Of a DNA stretch of 64,000 bases, positions 24,751 to 37,100 are shown piece after piece; position 1 is the first letter of the stretch; the number at the start of each line of letters is the position of its first letter. The notes under the pieces are model-generated. The model was given only the letters and a program-made list of their open reading frames with translations. It did not search any database and was not told the origin of the DNA. The position numbers were made by a program, and so were the translations under genes. Origin of the DNA: Membranipora membranacea (lineage: Eukaryota; Bryozoa; Gymnolaemata; Cheilostomatida; Membraniporidae); the NCBI GenBank assembly GCA_914767715.1, contig OU612070.1, forward strand, positions 13,161,501 through 13,225,500. Reading direction: 5' to 3'.

Positions 24751-25420
24751 ATGCTTTTTTTTCGGCCAGATCAAAAAATAGATTTGCTTCTAACTAACCT
24801 CATAAGGAGGAGCAACTCCTGCTCATCCCGAATCTGCAGATCGTTTGGCTCTGCGGCTTTTCGTTCTCCGTCAGCGTCCGTTTTAATTAGGGCCACTTTT
24901 GCTATAAAAAAAACATGCCAAACGACAGCATCGAAAAATTAAATCTCTGTTGGATTCTTATCAAACTCCGACCAGTTCAAGCTCTTATTGCCCTCATTCA
25001 ACACGCCGAATATTGGAATCCTCGGATTAACAGGGGGTCACAACGCTGACTTGAAAATCCAAAAATTATACCAAGGGAGGGTATCATGCATTTTTTTCGG
25101 CCAGATCAAACAATAGATTTGCTTCTAACTAACCTCATAAGGAGGAGCAACTCCTGCTCATCTCGAATCTGCAGACCGTTTGGCTCTGCGCCTTTTCGTT
25201 CTCCGTCAGAGTCCGTTTTAATTAGGGCCACTTTTGCTATGAAAAAACATGCCAAACGGCAGCATCGAAAAATTAAAACTCTGTTGGATTCTAATCAAAC
25301 TCCGACCAGTTCAAGCTCTTATTGCCCTCATTCAACACGCCGAATATTGGAATCCTCGGATTAACAGGGGGGTCACAACGCTGACTTGAAAATCCAAAAA
25401 TTATACCAAGGGAGGGTATC
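24751..25420. repeat. Two atypical monomers between the left and right domains
   Basis: The unit at 24751 has private changes (GATCGTTT, AACGACAGC), one extra A in the A-tract and one G missing from the G-tract, so it is 335 bp again. The unit at 25086 starts ATGCATTTTTTT and carries CAAACAATAG, CGCCTTTTCG, CAGAGTCC, GCTATGAAA and TTAAAACTC. Several of these (ATGCAT, CGCCTTTTC, AAAACTC) recur only far to the right at 38148, 41833 and 55897. These two units separate arrays with different variant sets. Confidence 0.75.
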
Positions 25421-26759
25421 ATGCTTTTTTTTCGGCCAGATCAAAAAATAGATTTGCTTCTAACTAACCTCATAAGGAGGAGCAACTCCTGCTCATCTCG
25501 AATCTGCAGACCGTTTGGCTCTGCGGCTTTTCGTTCTCCGTCAGCGTCCGTCTTAATTACGGCCACTTTTGTTTTGAAAAAACATGCCAAACGGCAGCAT
25601 CGAAAAATTAAATCTCTGTTGGATTCTTATCAAACTCCGACCAGTTCAAGCTCTTATTGCCCTCATTCAACACGCCGAATATTGGAATCCTCGGATTAAC
25701 AGGGGGGTCAGAACGCTGACTTGAAAATCCAAAAATTATACCAAGGGAGGGTATCATGCTTTTTTTTCGGCCAGATCAAAAAATAGATTTGCTTCTAACT
25801 AACCTCATAAGGAGGAGCAACTCCTGCTCATCCCGAATCTGCAGACCGTTTGGCTCTGCGGCTTTTCGTTCTCCGTCAGCGTCCGTTTTAATTAGGGCCA
25901 CTTTTGCTATAAAAAAAGATGCCAAACGGCAGCATCGAAAAATTAAATCTCTGTTGGATTCTTATCAAACTCCGACCAGTTCAAGCTCTTATTGCCCTCA
26001 TTCAACACGCCGAATATTGGAATCCTCGGATTAACAGGGGGGTCACAACGCTGACTTGAAAATCCAAAAATTATACCAACGGAGGGTATCATGCTTTTTT
26101 TTCGGCCAGATCAAAAAATAGATTTGCTTCTAACTAACCTCATAAGGAGGAGCAACTCCTTCTCATCTCGAATCTGCACACCGTTTGGCTCTGCGGCTTT
26201 TCGTTCTCCGTCAGCGTCCGTTTTAATTAGGGCCACTTTTGCTATAAAAAACATGCCAAACGGCAGCATCGAAAAATTAAATCTCTGTTGGATTCTTATC
26301 AAAATCCGCCCAGTTCAAGCTCTTATTGCCCTCATTCAACACGCCGAATATTGGAATCCTCGGATTAACAGGGGGGTCACAACGCTGACTTGAAAATCCA
26401 AAAATTATACCAAGGGAGGGTATCATGCTTTTTTTTCGGCCAGATCAAAAAATAGATTTGCTTCTAACTAACCTCATAAGGAGGAGCAACTCCTGCTCAT
26501 CTCGAATCTGCAGACCGTTTGGCTCTGCGGCTTTTCGTTCTCCGTCAGCGTCCGTTTTAATTAGGGCCACTTTTGGTATAAAAAAACATGCCAAACGGCA
26601 GCATCGAAAAATTAAATCTCTGTTGGATTCTTATCAAACTCCGACCAGTTCAAGCTCTTATTGCCCTCATTCAACACGCCGAATATTGGAATCCTCGGAT
26701 CAACAGGGGGGTCACAACGCTGACTTGAAAATCCAAAAATTATACCAAGGGAGGGTATC
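25421..26759. repeat. Right-domain four-monomer block, copy 1
   Basis: Units at 25421 (TTAATTACGG, GTTTTGAAA), 25756 (AAAAAAAGATG), 26091 (CTGCACACCG, A6, AAAATCCGCCC) and 26425 (TTTTGGTATA, GGATCAAC) recur in the same order at 28099-29437. The CCAACGGAGGG variant precedes the third unit in both copies. The PstI site is lost in the third unit. Confidence 0.78.
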
Positions 26760-28098
26760 ATGCTTTTTTTTCGGCCAGATAAAAAAATAGATTTGCTTCT
26801 AACTAACCTCATAAGGAGGAGCAACTCCTGGTCATCTCAAATCTGCAGACCGTTTGGCTCTGCGGCTCTTCGTTCTCCGTCAGCGTCCGTTTTAATTAGG
26901 GCCACTTTTGCTATAAAAAAACATGCCAAACGGCAGCATCGAAAAATTAAATCTCTGTTGGATTCTTATCAAACTCCGACCAGTTCAAGCTCTTATTGCC
27001 CTCATTCAACACGCCGAATATTGGAATCCTCGGATTAACAGGGGGGTCACAACGCTGACTTGAAAATCGAAAAATTATACCAAGGGAGGGTATCATGCTT
27101 TTTTTTCGGCCAGATCAAAAAATAGATTTGCTTCTAACTAACCTCATAAGGAGGAGCAACTCCTGCTCATCTCGAATCTGCAGACCGTTCGGCTCTGCGG
27201 CTTTTCGTTCTCCGTCAGCGTCCGTCTTGATTATGGCCACTTTTGTTTTAAAAAAACATGCCAAACGGCAGCATCGAAAAATTAAATCTCTGTTGGATTC
27301 TTATCAAACTCCGACCAGTTCAAGCTCTTATTGCCCTCATTCAACACGCCGAATATTGGAATCCTCGGATTAACAGGGGGGTCACAACGCTGACTTGAAA
27401 ATCCAAAAATTATACCAAGGGAGGGTATCATGCTTTTTTTTCGGCCAGATCAAAAAATAGATTTGCTTCTAACTAACCTCATAAGGAGGAGCAACTCCTG
27501 CTCATCCCGAATCTGCAGACCGTTTGGCTCTGCGGCTTTTCGTTCTCCGTCAGCGTCCGTCTTAATTACGGCCACTTTTCTTTTAAAAAAACATGCCAAA
27601 CGGCAGCATCGAAAAATTAAATCTCTGTTGGATTCTTATCAAACTCCGACCAGTTCAAGCTCTTATTGCCCTCATTCAACACGCCGAATATTGGAATCCT
27701 CGGATTAACAGGGGGTCACAACGCTGACTTGAAAATCCAAAAATTATACCAAGGGAGGGTATCATGCTTTTTTTTCGGCCAGATCAAAAAATAGATTTGC
27801 TTCTAACTAACCTCATAAGGAGGAGCAACTCCTGCTCATCCCGAATCTGCAGACCGTTTGGCTCTGCGGCTTTTCGTTCTCAGTCAGCGTCCGTCTTAAT
27901 TACGGCCACTTTTGCTATAAAAAAAGATGCCAAACGGCAGCATCGGAAAATTAAATCTCTGTTGGATTCTTATCAAACTCCGACCAGTTCAAGCTCTTAT
28001 TGCCCTCATTCAACACGCCGAATATTGGAATCCTCGGATTAACAGGGGGGTCACAACGCTGACTTGAAAATCCAAAAATTATACCAAGGGAGGGTATC

Positions 28099-29437
28099 AT
28101 GCTTTTTTTTCGGCCAGATCAAAAAATAGATTTGCTTCTAACTAACCTCATAAGGAGGAGCAACTCCTGCTCATCCCGAATCTGCAGACCGTTTGGCTCT
28201 GCGGCTTTTCGTTCTCCGTCAGCGTCCGTCTTAATTACGGCCACTTTTGTTTTGAAAAAACATGCCAAACGGCAGCATCGAAAAATTAAATCTCTGTTGG
28301 ATTCTTATCAAACTCCGACCAGTTCAAGCTCTTATTGCCCTCATTCAACACGCCGAATATTGGAATCCTCGGATTAACAGGGGGGTCACAACGCTGACTT
28401 GAAAATCCAAAAATTATACCAAGGGAGGGTATCATGCTTTTTTTTCGGCCAGATCAAAAAATAGATTTGCTTCTAACTAACCTCATAAGGAGGAGCAACT
28501 CCTGCTCATCCCGAATCTGCAGACCGTTTGGCTCTGCGGCTTTTCGTTCTCCGTCAGCGTCCGTTTTAATTAGGGCCACTTTTGCTATAAAAAAACATGC
28601 CAAACGGCAGCATCGAAAAATTAAATCTCTGTTGGATTCTTATCAAACTCCGACCAGTTCAAGCTCTTATTGCCCTCATTCAACACGCCGAATATTGGAA
28701 TCCTCGGATTAACAGGGGGGTCACAACGCTGACTTGAAAATCCAAAAATTATACCAACGGAGGGTATCATGCTTTTTTTTCGGCCAGATCAAAAAATAGA
28801 TTTGCTTCTAACTAACCTCATAAGGAGGAGCAACTCCTGCTCATCTCGAATCTGCACACCGTTTGGCTCTGCGGCTTTTCGTTCTCCGTCAGCGTCCGTT
28901 TTAATTAGGGCCACTTTTGCTATAAAAAACATGCCAAACGGCAGCATCGAAAAATTAAATCTCTGTTGGATTCTTATCAAAATCCGCCCAGTTCAAGCTC
29001 TTATTGCCCTCATTCAACACGCCGAATATTGGAATCCTCGGATTAACAGGGGGGTCACAACGCTGACTTGAAAATCCAAAAATTATACCTAGGGAGGGTA
29101 TCATGCTTTTTTTTCGGCCAGATCAAAAAATAGATTTGCTTCTAACTAACCTCATAAGGAGGAGCAACTCCTGCTCATCTCGAATCTGCAGACCGTTTGG
29201 CTCTGCGGCTTTTCGTTCTCCGTCAGCGTCCGTTTTAATTAGGGCCACTTTTGGTATAAAAAAACATGCCAAACGGCAGCATCGAAAAATTAAATCTCTG
29301 TTGGATTCTTATCAAACTCCGACCAGTTCAAGCTCTTATTGCCCTCATTCAACACGCCGAATATTGGAATCCTCGGATCAACAGGGGGGTCACAACGCTG
29401 ACTTGAAAATCCAAAAATTATACCAAGGGAGGGTATC
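28099..29437. repeat. Right-domain four-monomer block, copy 2
   Basis: Units at 28099, 28434, 28769 and 29103 repeat the order of 25421-26759, including CCAACGGAGGG, CTGCACACCG with the A6 tract, AAAATCCGCCC and GGATCAAC. The second unit lacks the AAAGATG change. The last two types then appear again directly downstream at 29773 and 30107, giving a local three-monomer repeat (28434-29437 and 29438-30442). Confidence 0.78.
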
Positions 29438-30106
29438 ATGCTTTTTTTTCGGCCAGATCAAAAAATAGATTTGCTTCTAACTAACCTCATAAGGAGGAGC
29501 AACTCCTGCTCATCTCGAATCTGCAGACCGTTTGGCTCTGCGGCTTTTCGTTCTCCGTCAGCGTCCGTTTTAATTAGGGCCACTTTTGCTATAAAAAAAG
29601 ATGCCAAACGGCAGCATCGAAAAATTAAATCTCTGTTGGATTCTTATCAAACTCCGACCAGTTCAAGCTCTTATTGCCCTCATTCAACACGCCGAATATT
29701 GGAATCCTCGGATTAACAGGGGGGTCACAACGCTGACTTGAAAATCCAAAAATTATACCAACGGAGGGTATCATGCTTTTTTTTCGGCCAGATCAAAAAA
29801 TAGATTTGCTTCTAACTAACCTCATAAGGAGGAGCAACTCCTGCTCATCACGAATCTGCACACCGTTTGGCTCTGCGGCTTTTCGTTCTCCGTCAGCGTC
29901 CGTTTTAATTAGGGCCACTTTTGCTATAAAAAACATGCCAAACGGCAGCATCGAAAAATTAAATCTCTGTTGGATTCTTATCAAAATCCGCCCAGTTCAA
30001 GCTCTTATTGCCCTCATTCAACACGCCGAATATTGGAATCCTCGGATTAACAGGGGGGTCACAACGCTGACTTGAAAATCAAAAAATTATACCTAGGGAG
30101 GGTATC

Positions 30107-32118
30107 ATGCTTTTTTTTCGGCCAGATCAAAAAATAGATTTGCTTCTAACTAACCTCATAAGGAGGAGCAACTCCTGCTCATCTCGAATCTGCAGACCGT
30201 TTGGCTCTGCGGCTTTTCGTTCTCCGTCAGCGTCCGTTTTAATTAGGGCCACTTTTGGTATAAAAAAAACATGCCAAACGGCAGCATCGAAAAATTAAAT
30301 CTCTGTTGGATTCTTATCAAACTCGGACCAGTTCAAGCTCTTATTGCCCTCATTCAACACGCCGAATATTGGAATCCTCGGATCAACAGGGGGGTCACAA
30401 CGCTGACTTGAAAATCCAAAAATTATACCAAGGGAGGGTATCATGCTTTTTTTTTCGGCCAGATCAAAAAATAGATTTGCTTCTAACTAACCTCATAAGG
30501 AGGAGCAACTCCTGCTCATCTCGAATCTGCAGACCGTTTGGCTCTGCGGCTCTTCGTTCTCCGTCAGCGTCCGTTTTAATTAGGGCCACTTTTGCTATAA
30601 AAAAACATGCCAAACGGCAGCATCGAAAAATTAAATCTCTGTTGGATTCTTTTCAAACTCCGACCAGTTCAAGCTCTTATTGCCCTCATTCAACACGCCG
30701 AATATTGGAATCCTCGGATTAACAGGGGGGTCACAACGCTGACTTGAAAATCCAAAAATTATACCAAGGGAAGGTATCATGCTTTTTTTTCGGCCAGATC
30801 AAAAAATAGATTTGCTTCTAACTAACCTCATAAGGAGGAGCAACTCCTGCTCATCTCGAATCTGCAGACCGTTTGGCTCTGCGGCTTTTCGTTCTCCGTC
30901 AGCGTCCGTTTTAATTAGGGCCACTTTTGCTATAAAAAAACATGCCAAACGGCAGCATCGAAAAATTAAATCTCTGTTTGATTCCTATCAATCTCCGACC
31001 AGTTCAAGCTCTTATTGCCCTCATTCAACACGCCGAATATTGGAATCCTCGGATTAACAGGGGGGTCACAACGCTGACTTGAAAATCCAAAAATTATACC
31101 AAGGGAGGGTATCATGCTTTTTTTTCGGCCAGATCAAAAAATAGATTTGCTTCTAACTAACCTCATAAGGAGGAGCAACTCCTGCTCATCCCGAATCTGC
31201 AGACCGTTTGGCTCTGCGGCTTTTCGTTCTCCGTCAGCGTCCGTTTTAATTAGGGCCACATTTGCTATAAAAAAACATGCCAAACGGCAGCATCGAAAAA
31301 TTAAATCTCTGTTGGATTCTTATCAAACTCCGACCAGTTCAAGCTCTTATTGCCCTCATTCAACACGCCGAATATTGGAATCCTCGGATTAACAGGAGGG
31401 TCACAACGCTGACTTGAAAATCCAAAAATTATACCAAGGGAGGGTATCATGCTTTTTTTTCGGCCAGATCAAAAAATAGATTTGCTTCTAACTAACCTCA
31501 TAAGGAGGAGCAACTCCTGCTCATCTCGAATCTGCAGACCGTTTGGCTCTGCGGCTTTTCGTTCTCCGTCAGCGTCCGTTTCAATTAGGGCCACTTTTGC
31601 TATAAAAAAACATGCCAAACGGCAGCATCGAAAAATTAAATCTCTGTTGGATTCTTATCAAACTCCGACCAGTTCAAGCTCTTATTGCCCTCATTCAACA
31701 CGCCGAATATTGGAATCCTCGGATTAACAGGGGGGTCACAACGCTGACTTGAAAATCCAAAAATTATACCAAGGGAGGGTATCATGCTTTTTTTTCGGCC
31801 AGATCAAAAAATAGATTTGCTTCTAACTAACCTCATAAGGAGGAGCAACTCCTGCTCATCCCGAATCTGCAGACCGTTTGGCTCTGCGGCTTTTCGTTCT
31901 CAGTCAGCGTCCGTTTTAATTAGGGCCACTTTTGCTTTAAAAAAACATGCCAAACGGCAGCATCGAAAAATTAAATCTCTGTTGGATTCTGATCAAACTC
32001 CGACCAGTTCAAGCTCTTATTGCCCTCATTCAACACGCCGAATATTGGAATCCTCGGATTAACAGGGGGGTCACAACGCTGACTTGAAAATCCAAAAATT
32101 ATACCAAGGGAGGGTATC
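30107..32118. repeat. Hexamer higher-order repeat, tandem copy 1 (2,012 bp)
   Basis: Six units start at 30107, 30443, 30779, 31114, 31449 and 31784. Rare markers shared with the adjacent copy are TTCTTTTCAAAC, GGGAAGGTATC before 30779, GGGCCACATTTG in the unit at 31114, AACAGGAGGG at its end, and TTCTCAGTCAG with TTCTGATC in the last unit. Two homopolymer insertions (an A at about 30263, a T at about 30450) explain the extra 2 bp. Confidence 0.9.
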
Positions 32119-34128
32119 ATGCTTTTTTTTCGGCCAGATCAAAAAATAGATTTGCTTCTAACTAACCTCATAAGGAGGAGCAACTCCTGCTCATCTCGAA
32201 TCTGCAGACCGTTTGGCTCTGCGGCTTTTCGTTCTCCGTCAGCGTCCGTTTTAATTAGGGCCACTTTTGGTATAAAAAAACATGCCAAACGGCAGCATCG
32301 AAAAATTAAATCTCTGTTGGATTCTTATCAAACTCCGACCAGTTCAAGCTCTTATTGCCCTCATTCAACACGCCGAATATTGGAATCCTCGGATCAACAG
32401 GGGGGTCACAACGCTGACTTGAAAATCCAAAAATTATACCAAGGGAGGGTATCATGCTTTTTTTTCGGCCAGATCAAAAAATAGATTTGCTTCTAACTAA
32501 CCTCATAAGGAGGAGCAACTCCTGCTCATCTCGAATCTGCAGACCGTTTGGCTCTGCGGCTCTTCGTTCTCCGTCAGCGTCCGTTTTAATTAGGGCCACT
32601 TTTGCTATAAAAAAACATGCCAAACGGCAGCATCGAAAAATTAAATCTCTGTTGGATTCTTTTCAAACTCCGACCAGTTCAAGCTCTTATTGCCCTCATT
32701 CAACACGCCGAATATTGGAATCCTCGGATTAACAGGGGGGTCACAACGCTGACTTGAAAATCCAAAAATTATACCAAGGGAAGGTATCATGCTTTTTTTT
32801 CGGCCAGATCAAAAAATAGATTTGCTTCTAACTAACCTCATAAGGAGGAGCAACTCCTGCTCATCTCGAATCTGCAGACCGTTTGGCTCTGCGGCTTTTC
32901 GTTCTCCGTCAGCGTCCGTTTTAATTAGGGCCACTTTTGCTATAAAAAAACATGCCAAACGGCAGCATCGAAAAATTAAATCTCTGTTTGATTCCTATCA
33001 ATCTCCGACCAGTTCAAGCTCTTATTGCCCTCATTCAACACGCCGAATATTGGAATCCTCGGATTAACAGGGGGGTCACAACGCTGACTTGAAAATCCAA
33101 AAATTATACCAAGGGAGGGTATCATGCTTTTTTTTCGGCCAGATCAAAAAATAGATTTGCTTCTAACTAACCTCATAAGGAGGAGCAACTCCTGCTCATC
33201 CCGAATCTGCAGACCGTTTGGCTCTGCGGCTTTTCGTTCTCCGTCAGCGTCCGTTTTAATTAGGGCCACATTTGCTATAAAAAAACATGCCAAACGGCAG
33301 CATCGAAAAATTAAATCTCTGTTGGATTCTTATCAAACTCCGACCAGTTCAAGCTCTTATTGCCCTCATTCAACACGCCGAATATTGGAATCCTCGGATT
33401 AACAGGAGGGTCACAACGCTGACTTGAAAATCCAAAAATTATACCAAGGGAGGGTATCATGCTTTTTTTTCGGCCAGATCAAAAAATAGATTTGCTTCTA
33501 ACTAACCTCATAAGGAGGAGCAACTCCTGCTCATCTCGAATCTGCAGACCGTTTGGCTCTGCGGCTTTTCGTTCTCCGTCAGCGTCCGTTTTAATTAGGG
33601 CCACTTTTGCTATAAAAAAACATGCCAAACGGCAGCATCGAAAAATTAAATCTCTGTTGGATTCTTATCAAACTCCGACCAGTTCAAGCTCTTATTGCCC
33701 TCATTCAACACGCCGAATATTGGAATCCTCGGATTAACAGGGGGGTCACAACGCTGACTTGAAAATCCAAAAATTATACCAAGGGAGGGTATCATGCTTT
33801 TTTTTCGGCCAGATCAAAAAATAGATTTGCTTCTAACTAACCTCATAAGGAGGAGCATCTCCTGCTCATCCCGAATCTGCAGACCGTTTGGCTCTGCGGC
33901 TTTTCGTTCTCAGTCAGCGTCCGTTTTAATTAGGGCCACTTTTGCTTTAAAAAAACATGCCAAACGGCAGCATCGAAAAATTAAATCTCTGTTGGATTCT
34001 GATCAAACTCCGACCAGTTCAAGCTCTTATTGCCCTCATTCAACACGCCGAATATTGGAATCCTCGGATTAACAGGGGGGTCACAACGCTGACGTGAAAA
34101 TCCAAAAATTATACCAAGGGAGGGTATC
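32119..34128. repeat. Hexamer higher-order repeat, tandem copy 2 (2,010 bp)
   Basis: Units start at 32119, 32454, 32789, 33124, 33459 and 33794. Apart from the two homopolymer insertions in copy 1, I count about four substitutions between the copies: ACTCGG/ACTCCG, TTTCAATT/TTTTAATT, GCAACTCC/GCATCTCC and GACTTG/GACGTG. Identity is therefore about 99.7 percent or more, pointing to a recent duplication. Confidence 0.9.
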
Positions 34129-37100
34129 ATGCTTTTTTTTCGGCCAGATCAAAAAATAGATTTGCTTCTAACTAACCTCATAAGGAGGAGCAACTCCTGC
34201 TCATCTCGAATCTGCAGACCGTTTGGCTCTGCGGCTTTTCGTTCTCCGTCAGCGTCCGTTTTAATTAGGGCCACTTTTGCTATAAAAAAACATGCCAAAC
34301 GGCAGCATTGAAAAATTAAATCTCTGTTTGATTCCTATCAATCTCCGACCAGTTCAAGCTCTTATTGCCCTCATTCAACACGCCGAATATTGGAATCCTC
34401 GGATTAACAGGGGGGTCACAACGCTGACTTGAAAATCCAAAAATTATACCAAGGGAGGGTATCATGCTTTTTTTCCGGCCAGATCAAAAAATAGATTTGC
34501 TTCTAACTAACCTCATAAGGAGGAGCAACTCCTGCTCATCCCGAATCTGCAGACCGTTTGGCTCTGCGGCTTTTCGTTCTCCGTCAGCGTCCGTCTTAAT
34601 TACGGCCACTTTTGTTTTAAAAAAACATGCCAAACGGCAGCATCGAAAAATTAAATCTCTGTTGGATTCTTATCAAACTCCGACCAGTTCAAGCTCTTAT
34701 TGCCCTCATTCAACACGCCGAATATTGGAATCCTCGGATTAACAGGGGGGTCACAACGCTGACATGAAAATCCAAAAATTATACCAAGGGAGGGTATCAT
34801 GCTTTTTTTTCGGCCAGATCAAAAAATAGATTTGCTTCTAACTAACCTCATAAGGAGGAGCAACTCCTGCTCATCCCGAATCTGCAGACCGTTTGGCTCT
34901 GCGGCTTTTCGTTCTCCGTCAGCGTCCGTTTTAATTAGGGCCACTTTTGCTATAAAAAAAGATGCCAAACGGCAGCATCGAAAAATTAAATCTCTGTTGG
35001 ATTCTTATCAAACTCCGACCAGTTCAAGCTCTTATTGCCCTCATTCAACACGCCGAATATTGGAATCCTCGGATTAACAGGGGGGTCACAACGCTGACTT
35101 GAAAATCCAAAAATTATACCAAGGGAGGGTATCATGCTTTTTTTTCGGCCAGATCAAAAAATAGATTTGCTTCTAACTAACCTCATAAGGAGGAGCAACT
35201 CCTGCTCATCCCGAATCTGCAGACCGTTTGGCTCTGCGGCTTTTCGTTCTCCGTCAGCGTCCGTCTTAATTACGGCCACTTTTGTTTTGAAAAAACATGC
35301 CAAACGGCAGCATCGAAAAATTAAATCTCTGTTGGATTCTTATCAAACTCCGACCAGTTCAAGCTCTTATTGCCCTCATTCAACACGCCGAATATTGGAA
35401 TCCTCGGATTAACAGGGGGGTCACAACGCTGACTTGAAAATCCAAAAATTATACCAAGGGAGGGTATCATGCTTTTTTGTCGGCCAGATCAAAAAATAGA
35501 TTTGCTTCTAACTAACCTCATAAGGAGGAGCAACTCCTGCTCATCCCGAATCTGCAGACCGTTTGGCTCTGCGGCTTTTCGTTCTCCGTCAGCGTCCGTT
35601 TTAATTAGGGCCACTTTTGCTATAAAAAAAGATGCCAAACGGCAGCATCGAAAAATTAAATCTCTGTTTGATTCTTATCAAACTCCGACCAGTTCAAGCT
35701 CTTATTGCCCTCATTCAACACGCCGAATATTGGAATCCTCGGATTAACAGGGGGGTCACAACGCTGACTTGAAAATCCAAAAATTATACCTAGGGAGGGT
35801 ATCATGCTTTTTTTTCGGCCAGATCAAAAAATAGATTTGCTTCTAACTAACCTCATAAGGAGGAGCAACTCCTGCTCATCTCGAATCTGCAGACCGTTTG
35901 GCTCTGCGGCTTTTTGTTCTCCGTCAGCGTCCGTTTTAATTAGGGCCACTTTTGGTATAAAAAAACATGCCAAACGGCAGCATCGAAAAATTAAATCTCT
36001 GTTGGATTCTTATCAAACTCCGACCAGTTCAAGCTCCTATTGCCCTCATTCAACACGCCGAATATTGGAATCCTCGGATCAACAGGGGGGTCACAACGCT
36101 GACTTGAAAATCCAAAAATTATACCAAGGGAGGGTATCATGCTTTTTTTTCGGCCAGATCAAAAAATAGATTTGCTTCTAACTAACCTCATAAGGAGGAG
36201 CAACTCCTGCTCATCTCGAATCTGCAGACCGTTTGGCTCTGCGGCTCTTCGTTCTCCGTCAGCGTCCGTTTTAATTAGGGCCACTTTTGCTATAAAAAAA
36301 CATGCCAAACGGCAGCATCGAAAAATTAAATCTCTGTTGGATTCTTATCAAACTCCGACCAGTTCAAGCTCTTATTGCCCTCATTCAACACGCCGAATAT
36401 TGGAATCCTCGGATTAACAGGGGGGTCACAACGCTGACTTGAAAATCCAAAAATTATACCAAGGGAGGGTATCATGCTTTTTTTTCGGCCAGATCAAAAA
36501 ATAGATTTGCTTCTAACTAACCTCATAAGGAGGAGCAACTCCTGCTCATCTCGAATCTGCAGACCGTTTGGCTCTGCGGCTTTTCGTTCTCCGTCAGCGT
36601 CCGTTTTAATTAGGGCCACTTTTGCTATAAAAAAACATGCCAAACGGCAGCATCGAAAAATTAAATCTCTGTTTGATTCCTATCAATCTCCGACCAGTTC
36701 AAGCTCTTATTGCCCTCATTCAACACGCCGAATATTGGAATCCTCGGATTAACAGGGGGGTCAGAACGCTGACTTGAAAATCCAAAAATTATACCAAGGG
36801 AGGGTATCATGCTTTTTTTTCGGCCAGATCAAAAAATAGATTTGCTTCTAACTAACCTCATAAGGAGGAGCAACTCCTGCTCATCTCGAATCTGCAGACC
36901 GTTTGGCTCTGCAGCTTTTCGTTCTCCGTCAGTGTCCGTTTTAATTAGGGCCACTTTTGCTATAAAAAACATGCCAAACGGCAGCATCGAAAAATTAAAT
37001 CTCTGTTGGATTCTTATCAAACTCCGACCAGTTCAAGCTCTTATTGCCCTCATTCAACACGCCGAATATTGGAATCCTCGGATTAACAGGGGGGTCACAA

